The notes beneath the pieces were generated by a model. It searched no databases and was not told the origin of the DNA. It worked only from the letters and a program-made list of their open reading frames with translations. A program made the position numbers and the translations under genes. A stretch of DNA of 64,000 nucleotides from Ulva prolifera (taxonomy: Eukaryota; Chlorophyta; Ulvophyceae; Ulvales; Ulvaceae): the NCBI GenBank assembly GCA_023078555.1, contig CM041199.1, forward strand, positions 5,585,315 to 5,649,314, in the 5' to 3' direction. Of this stretch, positions 12,347-24,882 are shown in pieces (within the stretch, counting starts at the first letter, position 1; the number at the start of each line of letters is the position of its first letter).

Positions 12347-13491
12347 TGCAGCATGCAATGCAGCATGACCCCCTGTCCATTCCGTCATGTCCCCATGCCA
12401 GGGCACATACGGCCACGCATAGCGCGACTTGACATCCTTTGAATTGAGCCACATTGATTTGTTATGTGGCTCTGCCTCAGTGACCTCTGAGCTGGTTGTG
12501 AGGCTGTTAATGAGTTAACAATGGTGCCGAGCTCGCCAGACGGTGCAACGCTCACGCGTAAGCGCGGAAACTCAACCATGCCTTCGTTCAGAGCCAGTTT
12601 AATATTGTATGATATTAGACTGTTCAGCTGCGAAGTAGCAACGGTCAGTCTGATCAGAGCTGGAGTCGTGGGCGACATCAGAGCCAGCTGCAAACACTCT
12701 GGACTGTGAAGATTTGCTCGTTACAACCCTCACCATGTAGTTTAGATAATATTCAGTCATTCTTTCCTTCCTCTGTGGTCAACCAACGCTCAAAGCTCCC
12801 TGTACGCCCGTCTGCGACAGTTTCACGCAGTGCGCGCTGCAACCGGTGCTTGCGTGGCAACTAGCGGTGTCAGCAGACGTCATGCCCTGGTGCCTTTTCC
12901 ATAGTTCTTGCATGCGACGGATCGAGGCTTTAGGACCGGATAGAAATGGCCGCCGATCCCGGATGCTGGTGCTGATTCGTCATGAACACGTCATTGCATC
13001 CATTGGATCCAGCATATCGCGTACTGGTAGCTTCACAGCCAAGCGACAGGGACATGCAGCATCAAAATCACCGAGTGCGTCCGCGAAGCAGATCATGAAC
13101 GTGCCTTGGCCAAGCTTGGCGCAGCAGCCGCGTGCGCTGTAGGTAGGACATATGCCAATCGCATGTACAACGTTGAACCGCTTTTGACCCGACGTTGACC
13201 ACGGCGATTGCGGCGTAGCCACGCCTGTGAGCTGCAGTCAACAGATATGGATGCTCGAACAGAGGGGGTGAGCATAGGATACGCCTGCAGTCTTCAGCTG
13301 GGCCCCTACGCTGGCCGCCCGCTAGCCCCATCTCGAGACTGGCCTATCCATTCGCGCAGCCATAACAGGAACATGCATGCACTTCAGCAGCTTCGAGGGC
13401 GCACTGCTGCACACTGCCTTTGGTATGCCAACGCAGGCTAGTGCGCCGGTGCAAACGGTCTGCGTGATGCAACACAGCAGATATCATGATG
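12347..13491. other. Intergenic, no recognised gene
   Basis: Short frames only and no recognisable motif. It separates element B from the open frame upstream of the ACT-kinase gene. Confidence 0.5.
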
Positions 13492-14331
13492 CTATCTCGA
13501 GATAGAGCCGGCCGGTGCCTCTGCAACTCGGCAGGATGGAGCTCGCGAGACGTTGGGTATTCGAATATTCGGGGTTGGATGGACCGAGTTTAACGGGAGT
13601 TCTGAAAACGACGGTACCGTGCCTGAGCGACGCCTGGCGGTGGTCCAGTTGCGAGTGTACTCAGGTGCGAGCGCAGCGGATGAGGACGCTACTTTGGACG
13701 AAGGGCAGATATGACCCCGATGCGTGATCCTGTAGATACTGCTGAGAGACCATCCAGCAGTTATGGTGGAGAGGCCCAGCTGGATGCCGGCTCCACGTGT
13801 CGAGGCGGCTTCGCCACACAGGACTGGATCGACTCCCTCTGCTCCGGGAAGGGAATCAGAGAGCGTCAGGTTGTGGGTATGGCAGCGACGGAAATCAATG
13901 ATGGCGTGTCCAGAGGACGACAGGCTGCGGGTGTTGGCAGGTCGAATATGCCTCAGCGACATGTGCCTAGTGTCAACGGCAGATACATCACCAGCGACAG
14001 TGAACGCACACAACCTGCTGAAATTATAATTTTCAAACAAAATTTGGAACGGACATGCCAAGTGGCAGCAACAACCGGGTTTGCTGTGCTGATTATGCAC
14101 AGTAAATCCCTTTGTCTCGTAGACGAGGTGCCCAACGGGTGCCAGGGCACCCATCTTCTCGGGGCAATCTAAACAACTTGAAGCCCACCTGCCACAGCAA
14201 CGCACAAAACAACAACTTTCCCCGATAATGACATCCGTCATTTGAAAAAATGGCCGGTCCTGTATCGTGACGTTGTGACATGCTCTTGTCCCAAGCAAGT
14301 CGCTGCGCCAAGCAGCAGGACGCTGGCGCAT
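13492..14331 (-). other. Unassigned 279-codon open frame, divergent to the ACT-kinase
   Basis: This frame is unusually long for a region without recognised exons. It starts 20 bp from the ATG of the ACT-kinase gene and points away from it. The translation is Ser-, Arg- and Cys/His-rich, with clusters such as CFVRCCGRW and PGCCCHLACPF, and matches no family I know. No introns, signal peptide or repeats are evident. It could be a divergently transcribed gene, or chance openness opposite the kinase promoter and 5' UTR. I do not assert that it is expressed. Confidence 0.2.
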
Positions 14332-14351
14332 CTTGAGAGTGTTTACTGGCC

Positions 14352-17300
14352 ATGATAGGGATGGCTAGCATCGCTAGGAGTGACAACGACGTAATACGCA
14401 AGCGTACAAAAAGGCAAGTGTGCGATGCCTACCTACAGAAGATGCTGGCAAGGCCGGATATTACCCATCTCGAACCAGAGTTCAAGGATCAACTGCGGCG
14501 GCACTTTGACTTCTTACCTACTAGGTATGCGCTGGATATCAACCTGGACACTTTGGATGTCCTTAATCACATGCAGCTGCTGGAGGAGGCCAGAAGCGAT
14601 CCTTCAGCGGTTTTCTTCCACGTTCGCATAGTTGAAGTCAATGTGACTTCTGGGGGTCAAGGGGACGACTCCGGGGGTGTCCTTTCGATGGAAACGGAGG
14701 GCGAGCATCAGGTGTGCACCATTTCTTCAAGTCCTGGGACAAGCGCGCCCGGGGCACCGCTCGTATGTGTTAAATGCGTGCCACTGTCATCACAGTCGGT
14801 AGATCTATCACAGGTGCAAATGTACGATGTGCGCGCGTCCAAGAATGGCGAGCACGCTGCTTGTTTGAAGCCCTATTACTGCTCGTACCTGCGAATACGT
14901 AGACCGCTCACATATCGCGTTTCTCATGACGCTAATCAATACATGTTGCCCTGTTGCAAAAATCAAAGTGGTGTTCCTGTTGCGAGCGCGCGACACTTCG
15001 ATGCGACATGATTTCGTTTGGTTCACATCTGACGCACAATTCCACGCAAGCCTTCGAAGTTCCTGACGGTGACAGTATGGACCGGTATCCGTGGTGACGT
15101 GCGTTCTAGGAGGCCCCCACAGAGCACCGCCTATGCAGGGAGTCGCCATCCCCGCTGCGAGGCCCTCGTCAGCAGGGACGTTCGCCGTCGGTAGCGGCAG
15201 TGCTAGAGAACGACTTCCAGCACCAGCTTTCGGATCTTCGCCAAATTTGCAAGCGCTGGCGCTGGACGCAGCTGCGGAGCCATCATTGGAACCAAGAACT
15301 TTTCAAGAAATAACAGTGGTGTCCGCTGACCAGCCCAAGCTTTTAAGTAGGCTGTCAGAGGTTATGGTATGGCTCGCCTGGTCTTGATTTGCACATGGTG
15401 TCCTGTGGTCGTGGATGTGCGATTGGCACCCATATGAAGCAGCGGCATCTGCCAGTGCCACTGCCAGTCATGGCAGCTGCCAGGTACCCAGAGGAGGGTG
15501 CTACATGCCAGACTTTTCCGATGCACCAGATAATAGCTGGAGTCTGTGCAGTAGGTGCTGTCTGCGCACTGTGGCAGAGAGGACGGGATGCTGTCCCTGA
15601 ACATGGTCGATTGTCTTTGTCTGGAAGACACAATCATGGGTTGCCAAGAGCATTGTTCGTCTGATTTGTATGCTTGTGTCAAGCCATAGCGTCATTCTCC
15701 ATGCGGTCCGCCCACGGTATCCACAGAAACTGGCTTGACTGCCCTCCTTAGACAATGCTTGAGGAAAGCACCCTGCCTGCGCATGCACTGCAGATATCGG
15801 TGTTGAGTGTCCTGTGCATGCGCTACATACACGCCATCTTGACTGTCCATCATCCCCACATTCCGCATCTTCATTGTGTGAAGCTCTGCGTGAAGGGTGT
15901 GAGTTGTTGCAGTCAGATGCGGGAGAGTCGGTCGTGTACAAATGCGGCAGTGGAGAAGCAGCAGTTGTGGCTCACTGCTGAAGCTATCGTGCACATTTAC
16001 TCACAGCTGTTGACATCGCTGGGAGGGTCCTGTGTGTAGGGTGACCTGGGACTGAACATCTGTGAAGCGCATGCGTTCAACACCAGCGACCGCTTCTCCT
16101 TGGACATCTTTGTGGTCGATGGCTGGAAGGCAGACGGCAGCAAAGAGAGTCTTGAGCAGGCTCTCTCCAGCCGGTTTGCGCAGGTTGCGCCGTCCGCCCA
16201 GAGCAACCGCGGTGATGGGGCGGGCACGAAACCGGCGCCTGCCAGTGACGGCCGACACCGGGTACGCGCGCCCCTCTCTCTGCACCTGCACAGGTACCAC
16301 AGAGCACTGCCTGTCGCTGGATCGTCCAGGGGGATGCCCTGTCAAAGCAAGCCGTGAGGCGAGTTCAGGGCAGCATGCTCAGAACGGCGCACCTACGCAC
16401 TGCTGCTTCATCGGGAGTCGCAATTGCCATGCGTACCATACAGGCAGAGCCGCCCAGTGCAGGACAGTCTGCTTCTGTTCACTCCCATACTTCCCACGTC
16501 GCCAGGGCATGACCGTCTGCTTCGTTTGACTCCCGCATCCGAGCGCGTCTCCCTGCTCCTGCGAGGCCGGGCTGGCTTACGTGCAGCTAGCAGCGCAGGC
16601 TGCCACAGGAGGTGCCCACTTAGTGCGGCACACGTGCGTGCAGGCGCTGCAGACGCGGGCGGACCTGCTCGCGGCGGGCATGGACGACTGGGAGGTGGAT
16701 ATCAACCAGCTCGAGATCGAGTGCAAGCTCGCGCAGGGCAGCTTTGGGACGCTGTACAAGGGGACGTACTGCGGCCAGGAGGTCGCGATCAAGATCCTGC
16801 GGGACGTGCAGGACGACCCCCAGCAGTATGAGGAGTTTGCACAGGTGCGGCCCAGGACTCCGGTGCCCTCCTCTGCCCTGCCCTCGGTCCGGCCTTGCTC
16901 AGCGTGTATGGGGCCTGGTCGCTGTGGTGTGGGCGCTTTCTGGCATGCCGCTGGAGGGGCTGTGGCCACGAGCCTGCCATGCGGCACAGCATGAGATGGC
17001 TGGCAGGGAGCAGCGGGTTGCGCGCAGCAGCTGGTGCACTGCTGCGGCTGCTCTCAGAAGGTGCCGGTGGGTGGTGCCCAGGTGGTCGCGGGCGCCTGCT
17101 AAGCTGGTCGATACGCTGGAAGACGGGCGCTCCGGGGCGCCGCAGCATGCACGTCCGGGGGCAGCGCTGGAGCTGAGGCTTGGCCACGCCTCAGTCATGG
17201 CGGGAGGCTGCTGGGCATGCACTTGTCATGCATGATGTGCAGCAAGCGCCCGTGGTGGCGCAACACGGCCAGAGGCAGCCCACTCTGTCCATGGTGCCCA

Positions 17301-19052
17301 GACGAAGCACGTTCGCAGGTCAGGCTGGAACGCTCCAGCCCCATGCAGCCCCACAGCCTGCCAGTATGCACCATAGGCTGGCTGCGCAGTGCAGCGCACA
17401 CCGCTGCGCCCCACATGCTCACTTTGAGTGTTGTGCCGCTCCTCCCAGCGCTCCTGGGAGGTGGCTATGCCAAAGCAGGCTGTGCGCGGCCGAGCGTCTC
17501 AGTCGAGGCCCCGCGCCGACACGTGCGTGCTGCGGTGCAGGAGGTCAGCATTATGCGCAAGGTGCGGCATAAGAACGTGGTGCAGTTCATTGGCGCGTGC
17601 ACGCGGCAGCCGAACCTCTGCATCCTCGTGGAGTACATGGCGGGCGGCAGCGTGTACGACCACATGCGCTCGCGCGGCCTCTTCCGCCTCACGAAGGTCG
17701 CCGAGATCGCCCTCCAGGTTGCAAAAGGTGTGCCTCCTCCTCCGGCACACCTGCCAGCTCTGGCGCCACAGTGGGGGGTTCTTAAGGGGGGAGTCCTGGC
17801 CGTGCTCCCCCCCACCGTTCCGCCTGAATGGGTGTTGTGCTTACGCATGCTTTCCACGGAGTGGGCAAATCGCGTTGCTCCTGTGCGGCGACATAGCTGG
17901 TCCAGCGTAATCACCGCCCGCGTTGTGCCGCGGCCTGGGGCTGCCCTGTCCTCGCCTTCCAGCATTTGCGCATCGAATGTGCCCTGTTGGACGCAAAGGT
18001 CTCTGCGCTCCAGCCCGGAACTGCCCTGTTGCCAGCTGGCGCCTTGCTGCTGCAGGCATGGCGTACCTCCACCAGCGCGGCATCATCCACCGCGACCTCA
18101 AGGCCGCCAACCTGCTGCTCGACGACAACCTGCAAGTCAAGATCGCGGACTTCGGGGTCGCGCGCCTCATCGACAAGGACAGCGTCATGACCGCGGAGAC
18201 GGGAACGTACCGGTGGATGGCGCCGGAGGTCATCGAGCACAAGGCGTACGACTCCAAGGCCGACGTCTTCTCCTTCGCCATCGTCCTCTGGGAGCTCCTC
18301 ACCGGCAAGGTGCCGTACACGGAGCAGACCGCCCTCCAGGCGCGCCCCCCTCCTGGCCCCTGTGGCCCTCCCTGCGCCGTTGTCAGGCTTGTCTCTGCAG
18401 GGATCTGGCCGCTCCGGGGCGCTATCCGCTCTCGCCGCGCGGCGGTCTGTGCGCAAGGCTGCGGCACTGCCACAGCGTCTGCCGGTGCGCCTGGCAGCAT
18501 CTGGATGAATCACATGCAGCTGCGGCGAGCGCGCTCTCTGTGCGCATCCATTGTGTACGGCCGACGTTGCCAGGCGTCGTCGAGCAAGCGCGCGTGGGCT
18601 GCCCTGCCAGCCTGCCTGCACGGTGCCGAGGCCGCAGGCGGCTGTGATGTGGACATCCACGGCATGCGGATCTGGATGGAGGGTGCGCTGGCACCGCGTC
18701 CACGTGTCACAGGACGGTGCGCCAGACAGACTCATGGGATGACGGTGTGCAGGCAGCGGTTGGGGTGGTGCAGCACGGGCTGCGGCCGCCGGTGCCCGCC
18801 GGCACGCCGCCGATGCTGGCGGAGGTGATGCACAAGTGCTGGCACAAGAGCCCCGCGGCGCGGCCCTCGTTCACGGACCTCGTGCCCGTGCTCCAGGAGC
18901 TGCACCGCGAACTCAAGGACAGCGAGGGCGGCGGCGCGGGCGGCGCGCAGCCGCCGAGCCGCACCTCTCTCACACATGACCGCCCCGCCGGCGGCGGCGG
19001 TGGTGGTGGAGGCGGCGGCTTCTTCTCGAAGTTCCGCAACCCGAAGTCGTAG
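14352..19052 (+). CDS. STY-type (Raf-like) dual-specificity kinase with ACT domain
   Basis: Seven exons keep phase: 14352-14762, 15139-15366, 16040-16183, 16587-16844, 17541-17727, 18056-18339 and 18753-19052, about 603 residues. The order matches Arabidopsis STY8/STY17/STY46. An N-terminal block holds [20 protein letters not shown], then [15 protein letters not shown], then an ACT domain ([40 protein letters not shown]). The C-terminal kinase has Gly-rich loop [11 protein letters not shown], catalytic Lys in [34 protein letters not shown] and RPSF. In plants these cytosolic kinases phosphorylate transit peptides of plastid-targeted preproteins; the same role here is inference. A Gly-rich tail (about 18980-19020) precedes the stop. 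Intron 6 must use a GC donor (CAG|GCGCGC at 18340) to give the family-conserved LQAAVGVV junction. Confidence 0.9.
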
Positions 19053-20305
19053 CACTGGTGGCGTGTGGAGGCCCCTGCAGCCACGAAAGGGGACCCGCGG
19101 TCATGCGGCAACATGCACATGCCAGCTCCACACATGAGCTGGTGAATGCTGGTGAATGGATGGACCCAGCTGCGTGGCGGGGCCTCTGCTCCGGATGTCG
19201 GGGGCAGCGGCGGTTGTGCCGGGCTCCGGCCGCTGCGCGTCATGTGGCGCTGCAGCCGCAGCCACCGTGGGCTGGCACGCAGTAGGATTTTCATTGGTAC
19301 GAGGAAGGACGGTGCGCGTGCACCAGCGGCGATTGCATGACGGAGAGAATGGGCGGCGGCAGCAGCACCAGCCAATGACCTAGGGACCGCGAACCAAGCC
19401 CCGGCTCTGCCCGCGCGGCGGACGCGCCACCCGCCGTACGGTGGCAGCCAGGGCACCCATGGTTTGCAGAACGATGTGAGGTGTGGCCTCTGGTGGTGAC
19501 GGGGAGGGCCCCGTGTGGCGGCTGCGCAGGCGCAGATGATGGCGCACCGCGTATAACCACCAGGTAGATGCTGGCGCTGCGGGGTGTCCGAGGAAGGGGG
19601 AATGAGGGCGCCTGATGAAGTAGTGAGGGGCATGCGGGCGCACAGCAGAGGGCCGGGGTTGTCCGCCCTGGCGCTCCAGTGTGCGGGCCAATGCATGCTG
19701 CAGCGCTCGAGCTCGCGTAGAGGGGGCGGCCCCGAGTTGCGGGCGAGCTCGGGTGGCTGGACAGGTTGCGTAGCATCCATCGTATGTGATCTACAGTTTC
19801 GTCGACAGCGTTTCACACATTTCGTGTTCGCCAGATTTGCAGTAATTGCGGGTGTTTGTCATCCAAGGTAGCTGGAGGTGTGACACTCAACAGTCTAGCC
19901 CCGCGAGCACCGTTCGCATGAGGCACACTGCATCCAGAGCATAGGTACGCCATCCACTCGTTGAAAGTCTTCCATACTCATCAAGCAGTAAAGTTGGCGA
20001 ACGAATGGCATGGTGCAGTCATGTGCAGCGGGTCGTATATGGCATGCTTGTCAAATGGAATGGCTGGAGGTTGCCGGAACAGACTACAGCAGCATATCAC
20101 GAATCATTGTAAAGATGGCCCAAACCTGGTGTGAGCACCTGTCCTTACATGCAACTGCTTGACCTGGAAATGGGAGACATCACATACAACAGACATTTCT
20201 GCTACACCTGAATGTGCATGCGCATCGGCCGTGAGGGCATCTTGGTGCCCTGGCAGAGCTGCTCTCCGCAGTCAGCTTTTCCACCGCCTGCCCGTCCAGC
20301 ATGCA
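19053..20305. other. Intergenic between convergent genes
   Basis: This holds the 3' flanks of the ACT-kinase (+) and the alpha/beta hydrolase (-). TGTAA signals occur near 20107 (+) and, as TTACA, near 20146 for the minus-strand gene. The GC-rich frames in 19.0-19.9 kb are compositional and match nothing. Confidence 0.5.
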
Positions 20306-22361
20306 TTATGGAAGGGACGGCGTCGCCTGGCTCTGCATCTGAACACCACCGCCTTTCACTGCCGCCTTGCCGGTCTCGCTGCGCCGGCGCTCTTTGGCCT
20401 CTCGCAGCTCCCCCCCGGTCGATAATGACGGCGTGGGGGAGGCTACATCCGGCTCCATGTGGCGCATCGGGTCGAGGTGCCGCCGCTCGGCCTGTCGTGG
20501 CTGCCCCAGGATGATGCCCTCCAGCAGCAGCGACACCTGCACACCACCCGCGTGCACATGCATGCTCACCCTCACCTGCGGCCGAAGCTCGGCCGAACGG
20601 GCGCCGAGCGCGTGCGCTGGCGGGCGGTTGTCTCAGCCACGGCGCACGCGCTGACGTCCGTGGCAGGGACCCTCGCCCTCCATGACGCAGCCGCTCTGTC
20701 ACGGTGCTGTGGCACCTCTGCCCTACATGGCTTGCGGAATGATCAGTGCTCACGCAGGTGGCACCGATTGCCCTGTGCAACGCTGAGCACACATGCGGCG
20801 TCGATGGCACAGGAGCACTCGGTCTTGTATTCACGTCCCACCCAGCCACACACGCGACAGAGCCTTGCTCACACCACCCGCGACGGCCACGCTTGACTGT
20901 GTATGCACGCATGCCAAAGCCCACGCCCGCAGGAACAACGATGCATCAACCTGCCTGTGTCAGGCGTGCCTGCTGCACCACGGCAACGCAGCTGCAGCGG
21001 TGACACGCACGCGGCGCGCGACGGCCGCCACACCTCATGCCCGCGCTCCCGCGGCAGGAAATGCGCCCCCTCCAGCAGCACCAGCGTCGCCGCGATCTCG
21101 TCCGCAACCTTCCGCCCCCGCGACGGCGCCGCCACGATGTCCTGGCGGCCGTGGATGCACAGCCGCGGGAACGCCGCGTGCCGCAGCGTCGCCTTGTCCG
21201 CCTTGGACAGCTTGTGCCCCCACACCGCGCTCATCTGGCCGCGAAGCCCGGCCTCCCCACCACCCTCCTGCTCCTCCTGCTGCAGCATGGCGGAGGAGGG
21301 GTCGTCGGCGTCAGTGGAGGCAGAGCGCGGGGCCACCTCGGGAGTGTCGCCGCCGCTGGACTGGTATTGCATGTATTCCTCCAGCAGCCCCTCCTGCCGC
21401 TTCCCCCCGCGTGCGCACCTCCTGCATGCCGCCGCAGTCCCCTGTCTGTGCCACGGCAGCCACGCGGCCAGCCCGCAACATGTCTGCAGCCACTGCCAGC
21501 ACCGAGAAACACACACGGCGACAGCTGGAGAAAGAGCAGGAAGGTCAGCAGCAGTCCGCATGATGCTTCCAGGAGTAAAGAGGGACGCGCCGAAGCGTCA
21601 ATGCATGGCAGAACCCTGCATAGCCCAATGCCACAGCATAGGTGAGGACCTTGTATTGGATGGTGGCGGGGGGGTGTGTCAGGGGCGGACGGGGCGGGGG
21701 CGGCGCACGAGGTGAGGGTGTGGCGGGAGAAATGGAACTTGAGGTCGAGGCGCGCACGCGTACGCGGGGAGCGGTCGCGGCTGAGCATGAAGGCGTACTT
21801 GAGCGCGCGCCATGACCGCGGCAGGCTGTCCCAGTTGCCGCGCGATGTCGACACGACCGTCAACGACTCGACGCGCGTTGGCCACGCCGCCGCGAACTTC
21901 GCGGCGATCATGCCGCCCATGCTGAACCCAACCACGTGCACGCTGCGCCAGCCGAGGTGGTCCTGCATGCATGCGCTCTGCTGCCGGCCGAGCACCGTGC
22001 TGAGGGTGCGCTGTCTGCCTGCTTGCAATCGATGCTCCGCCCCGGCTTCGTGCAATGCTCAGGGCAGGGGCAGGGGGGCTGGGGCCGGGGGCCTGTGGGC
22101 CCCTGCGATGCATGCACCGCTGTTTCCTCATGAGCCTGGGGTAAGGTCCGGGGTGCACGGGAGCCTCCACAAGCACAGCAGACAGGATACCTGCACCGCC
22201 CCCCCCTCCCCCCCCTCCCCCCCCGAACGCGTGCCGTTTGGCATCGCCGGTTGCAACACGGCAGGCGGGAGAGCCGCTGGCACGCGGTGCGTTGACAGGA
22301 ATACCGCAGCTGCCCGTGGCCTGTGGAGGGGGATGGAGGAGGGGGAGAGGGAGGGAAAGGG

Positions 22362-22392
<31 letters not shown>

Positions 22393-23248
22393 GCTGCTGG
22401 TGCGCTGCCTGGTATGTGTGTCAATCATAAGACCAAGCAGGCGGTGGCGGCGGGGGATCGGGAAGGAGGGTCGCACGAGGATGGTGGCGGCATCGGCGGA
22501 CATCGCATCAGTCGAATAGTCTGCCTTGCGCCGAGGGCAGGAGCTCTGGCCGACGCCGCGGTTGTCGACGAGGCACATCACCATCGGCGCCTCCTGAGTT
22601 CCCGGCTGCACAGAACGCGCACCGTGCAGTTCATGCCTGGCATGCACCGACTGCGCTCAACGGTGGGGGCCGTGATGCGCCGGCGCCTCACGGCAGCGGC
22701 TGCGCTGCGGCTCGACTACTTGTCGCTCGACTACTTGGCAGGCTGGGTCTGGGTATGAAGGGCAGCACTGCCGTATGCACTGGCTGTTTGGTGTTGTTCA
22801 AAAGGGCAGGAGGACGGTATCTGAGTGCGCACCAGGGGTGTCATCATGTCGAGGATCTGTGGCTTCCATGCATCGAGGGAGGCGGCGAGGCCCATCAGCA
22901 TGAGCACCCGTGGCCGCGGGTCCTCGCTTGCAGGCCTGCACACACCAACACTGCAGCATGACACAGCATGCAGCCAAGGCCTGAGGTGACAGATGGCGAT
23001 TCATCATGCTGGGATGGTGCTTCCTGTACCGAGGCCAGGCTGACAGACTGTTGGTGTAGGGGGGTACAGCATGGGGTCACGAACGTTGATGGGGCTTCTC
23101 CGAGGACGCAGTAGCGAATGCGGATAGGAGAGCTGTCCCCATCCGATCCCGTCTGAATTATGTGGGAGTTGCGCTGGATGCGCTCGGAGAGGTGAGCGTT
23201 CTCCCTGTCTGCATCATGTGACGCATCGACCTGGAACGCGTGCGTGTC
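20306..23248 (-). CDS. Alpha/beta hydrolase fold protein (5' end incomplete)
   Basis: Six exons keep phase on the minus strand: 23248-23085, 22935-22833, 22605-22477, 21962-21709, 21421-21034 and 20536-20306. Domain order is classic: SPIRIRYCVLGEAPS (first strands), RVLMLMGLAASLDAW (oxyanion-hole loop), VDNRGVGQSSCP, nucleophile elbow GFSMGG (Ser), acid IHGRQD (Asp) and LLEGAHFLPRERGHE (His). The full triad is present, so the enzyme should be active, probably on an ester, lipid or amide; the substrate cannot be inferred. A long insert (about 21421-21230, acidic, Gln/Glu-rich) forms a variable cap. The C-terminal tail is charged. The first exon and start codon are not located. A hydrophobic minus-strand frame at 23350-23680 is a candidate N-terminal membrane segment, but its junction does not keep phase. 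Donors are mostly GTGCG(C/A). Confidence 0.8.
22365..22390 (+). repeat. Poly-G tract (26 nt) within a hydrolase intron
   Basis: A run of 26 G on the plus strand follows a G/A-rich ramp (22320-22364). On the transcribed sense of the hydrolase it is a C-rich run inside the intron between 22477 and 21962. Confidence 0.9.
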
Positions 23249-24882
23249 CTGCAGTCAGGCGTCGAGTCTGAGTTGGATCTGTCGCTGGTCAGGGACACCC
23301 AGCCAGCTGCCACAGGATGCGACGTATACAAGTTGGCTACTGGGTGTGCACTTGTGCTGCAGTGATGTGACGCGGTCAGGCGGGTGCTCCAGGAAACGCA
23401 GCAATGGCCACAAGCACGCCAGGGCGCTTTAGCTGGTATGTGCAGAGAAACTTGATATACACCTGCGCCTCTCGTTGATAGATTGATCGCGGCATGGGCA
23501 CGTTCGCGGTGCAGCACGGTCACAGCCCCATCGGACGCCCCAGGCCATGAACTAGAGTATGGGTTGTGCCACGACCAAAAATACGGCCACAGAAGTAGTC
23601 CAATAAGTCGGAATGTGAATAGCAGTGCGTCTGACTCAGCTGGGGCTGCAAGTAGGTTGATCACGATGTCCAGGATAGCCGGGATACAGAATGGTCTGTG
23701 TATGTGTCACTGCAGTGTCGAACCTTACCGCACCCGGACCAGTAATCATGTGACAACACATGAACAGCGATGCTTGATTTCACAGGTCAGTTTTGCTATA
23801 TCTGCGCGGCCTAGCGTGACGTATGTCAGGTGTGGCTGAGGAGCAGGCGATGGAGTTGCATGGCATCAACAGGCACCACAACAATTGTGAAGTATAATGG
23901 AATGTTCGCAGAGGAATCTCTTGAATATCTCAAGTAGGCTGAAGCAAACTTCATCATGGACACTGATATTGTCGGGCATCAAACATTCCCTCGCACTGGG
24001 CATCATGACGTGTACTGGGCTGGGGCTCATTCCATCACTATGATGTAGCATCTAACTCCACTCTCACGGGGTGTGATGGACCCTTTTTTGCAACACCCGT
24101 GTTATTTTTGTCAACTGCATTGCCGGCAACGGCGCTTTCCTGTCTCTCAGGAGCAAACTTGATGCAGTTCCATCAGCAACGAAAGCTCTGTCCCAATGCG
24201 ATCCGTAAGAACCAACTCTTAAAGACCCCACTGGGCGCCGCACTTTTTCCAGGCATCCGTGGCTGCCATTCCCCGCTGTGCTCGTATACATGCCTCCTGA
24301 TTGAGGTTTGTGGTCGGTCACCTTGCCCATGACAGGCTATGGCAGCCCGCAACCAGAGTGCGTGCACACCACAAGCTACTGTTTGCCACGTTTGCCGTCC
24401 TTTCCCAAGCCATTCCGGTCCCTGAAGCTACTGAAGAGTGAAGACCTGGCGGGATTGAGGGCCGAGATGTGCCTCACAAAAGAGCTTGTGGCACTGGGCT
24501 GGGTGGCCATCGGTGCAGATGGGCTGGTGGCGTCTGCACTGCCGTCTTTGTCAGGATGCACAGGTGATGGTGCTGCTGCCTGCATCCCTGACGGCGAGCG
24601 GCATCCAGAAGAGGCAGCATCACTGTCACTTGCCCGGTGCTTGCGCCTCTCAGAGCCGTTCTATAAAGCAGAAATGTCACAGCAAGAGTGCCCACATACA
24701 TCAGGCAGCATGAATGTTTGCAAGGAGCATATTCAGCAGCCTCAATGAGTCTGGAGCCAGGCTTTCTCCACCCAAACGCTGAAGTCGGGAATGGGGATGC
24801 GTTGGAGGTAGACATGACAAGGGCCCCACAGGATCAGATGTACACAGGAACACATAGCACTTACACAGAGCAAGATGACTCT
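23249..24882. other. Region between the hydrolase and CALK-like genes
   Basis: It should contain the missing first exon(s) of the minus-strand hydrolase. A hydrophobic minus-strand stretch at about 23560-23690 (LLFTFRLIGLLLWPYFWSWH) looks like a membrane helix but cannot be joined in phase. A plus-strand frame at 24308-24748 (146 codons) and a minus-strand frame at 24474-24815 oppose each other and match nothing; at most one can be real. Confidence 0.4.

Noticed and set aside
18707-19816. 369-codon minus-strand frame over the last ACT-kinase exon
   Set aside because: It overlaps the homology-supported plus-strand exon, and its poly-Pro is the antisense of the Gly-rich kinase tail.
21676-22758. 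360-codon plus-strand frame across the hydrolase
   Set aside because: It runs through introns and exons of the minus-strand hydrolase, including the 26-G run as poly-Gly; it is compositional.
24308-24748. 146-codon plus-strand frame as a gene
   Set aside because: No homology, and an equally open minus-strand frame overlaps it; evidence is insufficient either way.
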